From contig NZ_MJUZ01000004.1 of NCBI RefSeq assembly GCF_002237645.1, forward strand, positions 23,646 to 87,645: a stretch of DNA of 64,000 nucleotides, given 5' to 3'. A program made the translations under genes and the position numbers. The notes beneath the pieces were generated by a model. That model worked only from the letters and a program-made list of their open reading frames with translations, did not search any database and was not told where the DNA came from. Every line of letters starts with the position of its first letter. Positions within the stretch are counted from its first letter, which is position 1. This stretch comes from Desulfovibrio sp. MES5. Lineage in GTDB: Bacteria; Desulfobacterota; Desulfovibrionia; Desulfovibrionales; Desulfovibrionaceae. This document shows, piece after piece, positions 62,460 to 64,000 of the stretch.

Positions 62460-63866
62460 ATGCGAAAACTGACCATCATCGGCAGCGGCCCCGGCGGGTA
62501 CACAGCGGCATTCGCGGCAGCCAGGGCCGGGCACAGCGTAACGCTTGTTGAAAGCGCGGCCATGGGCGGCACATGCCTTCATACCGGCTGCATACCCACC
62601 AAGACCTTCAAAAGTTCGGCGGACACGCTGGAGAAAATCCGTCATGCAGCCAGCCATGCCATTGCCGGCTGCTCCGGGGCCGCCATTGACATGCCTTCCC
62701 TGCTCTCACGCAAGAACAGCGTCACGAGCCTGCTGGCCACAGGGCTTGAAAAAACCTGCGCCAGCCTTGGCATCACCCTGCTGCGCGGCAGGGGCAGGGT
62801 GGCAAGCCGCCAGGAAGTGGTGGTGACCACACAGGAACGCTCCATACCCGTCGCGGGCGACAACGTCATCATAGCCACCGGTTCGCGCCCCCTGAACCTG
62901 CCTTCGCTGCCCGTCGACCACAACCGCATTCTTGACAGCGACGACGTGCTGCGGCTGGACCATGTGCCCGCCTCAATCATCATTGTCGGCGGCGGCGTCA
63001 TCGGCTGCGAAATGGCTTGCATCTTCCGGTCATTCGGCGCGGCCGTCACCGTTATCGAGGGGCAGAACCGTCTGCTGCCCATTCCCTCGGTTGACGCTGA
63101 AATGAGCAAACTGCTGCTGCGGGAAATGAAAAAAGCGGGCATCCGCGTTGAACTCGGCAAGACAGTCAGCTCCGCCGTGACGGAGCAGGACTCCGTAAAG
63201 CTTGTCACAGCCGCCGCACGGCCTCAGGATGCCGCCAGCCCGGCTCCTGCGGGCGTGCTGGAGGCGGAGTCCGTCTTTGTTACCGTGGGGCGTGAACCCA
63301 GAACCCAGGACCTTGGCCTTGAAGAAGCGGGCATAGCCGTGACGTCCAGGGGCTGGATTACAGTGGACGACTGCCTGCAAACGTCCCTGTCCGGCGTATA
63401 CGCCATTGGCGACATTCTCGGGCCTGAAAAAATCATGCTGGCCCATATGGCCTCGGCTGAGGCCGAACATGTGGTGGCCCATCTGGACGCGCCAGCCCCC
63501 TGCGATTACAGCGTCGTACCCTCTGCCATCTTCACCACGCCGGAAATCGGCTGCGTGGGGCTTTCGGAGGAGCAAGCCGTGGCGCGCGGCCTGCCTGTGC
63601 GCTGCACCACCATGCAGGTCAGGGAACTGGGCAAGGCCCACGCCATGGGCGAAATCGCCGGCGTGTTCAAGCTGGTGGCCCATGCCGGGGACAATACCAT
63701 TCTTGGAGCGCATCTTTGCGGCCCGCACGCCACCGACCTTGTGGCCGAGGCTGCCCTGGCCATCCGCATGGGCGCGACGGCAAACGACGTGGCGCACACC
63801 ATTCACGCCCACCCCACCCTGGCCGAAGGCTTTTACGAGCTTTGCCACAAGGCCGCGCGGCAGTAG
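62460..63866 (+). CDS. lpdA: Dihydrolipoyl dehydrogenase
   Basis: 'GGTCLHTGCIPTKTFKSSA' redox-active disulfide; 'IGSGPGGYTAAFAAARAG'; 'HAHPTLAEGFYELCHKA'. Confidence 0.94.
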   Translation: MRKLTIIGSGPGGYTAAFAAARAGHSVTLVESAAMGGTCLHTGCIPTKTFKSSADTLEKIRHAASHAIAGCSGAAIDMPSLLSRKNSVTSLLATGLEKTCASLGITLLRGRGRVASRQEVVVTTQERSIPVAGDNVIIATGSRPLNLPSLPVDHNRILDSDDVLRLDHVPASIIIVGGGVIGCEMACIFRSFGAAVTVIEGQNRLLPIPSVDAEMSKLLLREMKKAGIRVELGKTVSSAVTEQDSVKLVTAAARPQDAASPAPAGVLEAESVFVTVGREPRTQDLGLEEAGIAVTSRGWITVDDCLQTSLSGVYAIGDILGPEKIMLAHMASAEAEHVVAHLDAPAPCDYSVVPSAIFTTPEIGCVGLSEEQAVARGLPVRCTTMQVRELGKAHAMGEIAGVFKLVAHAGDNTILGAHLCGPHATDLVAEAALAIRMGATANDVAHTIHAHPTLAEGFYELCHKAARQ

Positions 63867-63874
63867 GGACGTTT

Positions 63875-63990
63875 CACGTTGGAATGCTTTGTGGGGGAGG
63901 GACGGCTTGTTATGCCGCTACTGACGCAGCATCAAACGTTGAAATGCCTTGTGGGGGAGGGACCCTTTTGCAAAAGGGTCCCTCCCCCAC
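63875..63990 (+). repeat. Two R2-type copies downstream of lpdA (one partial, one complete)
   Basis: 'GGAATGCTTTGTGGGGGAGGGACGGC' then GTGGGGGAGGGACCCTTTTGCAAAAGGGTCCCTCCCCCAC at 63951-63990. Confidence 0.88.
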
Positions 63991-64000
63991 GCCCCCACCC

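Overview
GC-rich bacterial chromosome segment. Gene content and synteny (modABC with a divergent TunR-type Xer-fold regulator, split pntA1/pntA2/pntB, mreBCD-PBP2-RodA-bactofilin) suggest a Desulfovibrio-like sulfate reducer; this is inference. About 42 CDSs are supported, with no rRNA, tRNA, CRISPR array, prophage or transposase. The standout locus is pntB at 28529-31561 (-). Its product is 1010 aa, roughly twice the usual length, because the NADP(H)-binding dIII domain occurs four times in tandem behind one membrane domain. Other signals: (i) a GC-rich 40-bp palindrome (R2) found at the 3' ends of at least seven genes, always in the same orientation to the gene; (ii) a modular palindromic repeat (R1), two copies of which sit inside R2 copies and flank metE/abrB as inverted composites; (iii) a ~150-bp MITE-like repeat (R3) fused to the stop codons of two unrelated genes; (iv) a 147-bp triple tandem repeat next to gltX; (v) a cobalamin riboswitch with an extended arm upstream of metE; (vi) a CBS/sigma-54 activator next to a candidate sigma-54 promoter, a dyad and a four-hairpin leader ahead of an SSS-OsmC-GcvH-Lpd cluster; (vii) a ZraSR-like pair divergent from a ZraP-like gene with a candidate sigma-54 promoter. 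All calls come from reading the sequence and supplied ORFs; no database search was run.
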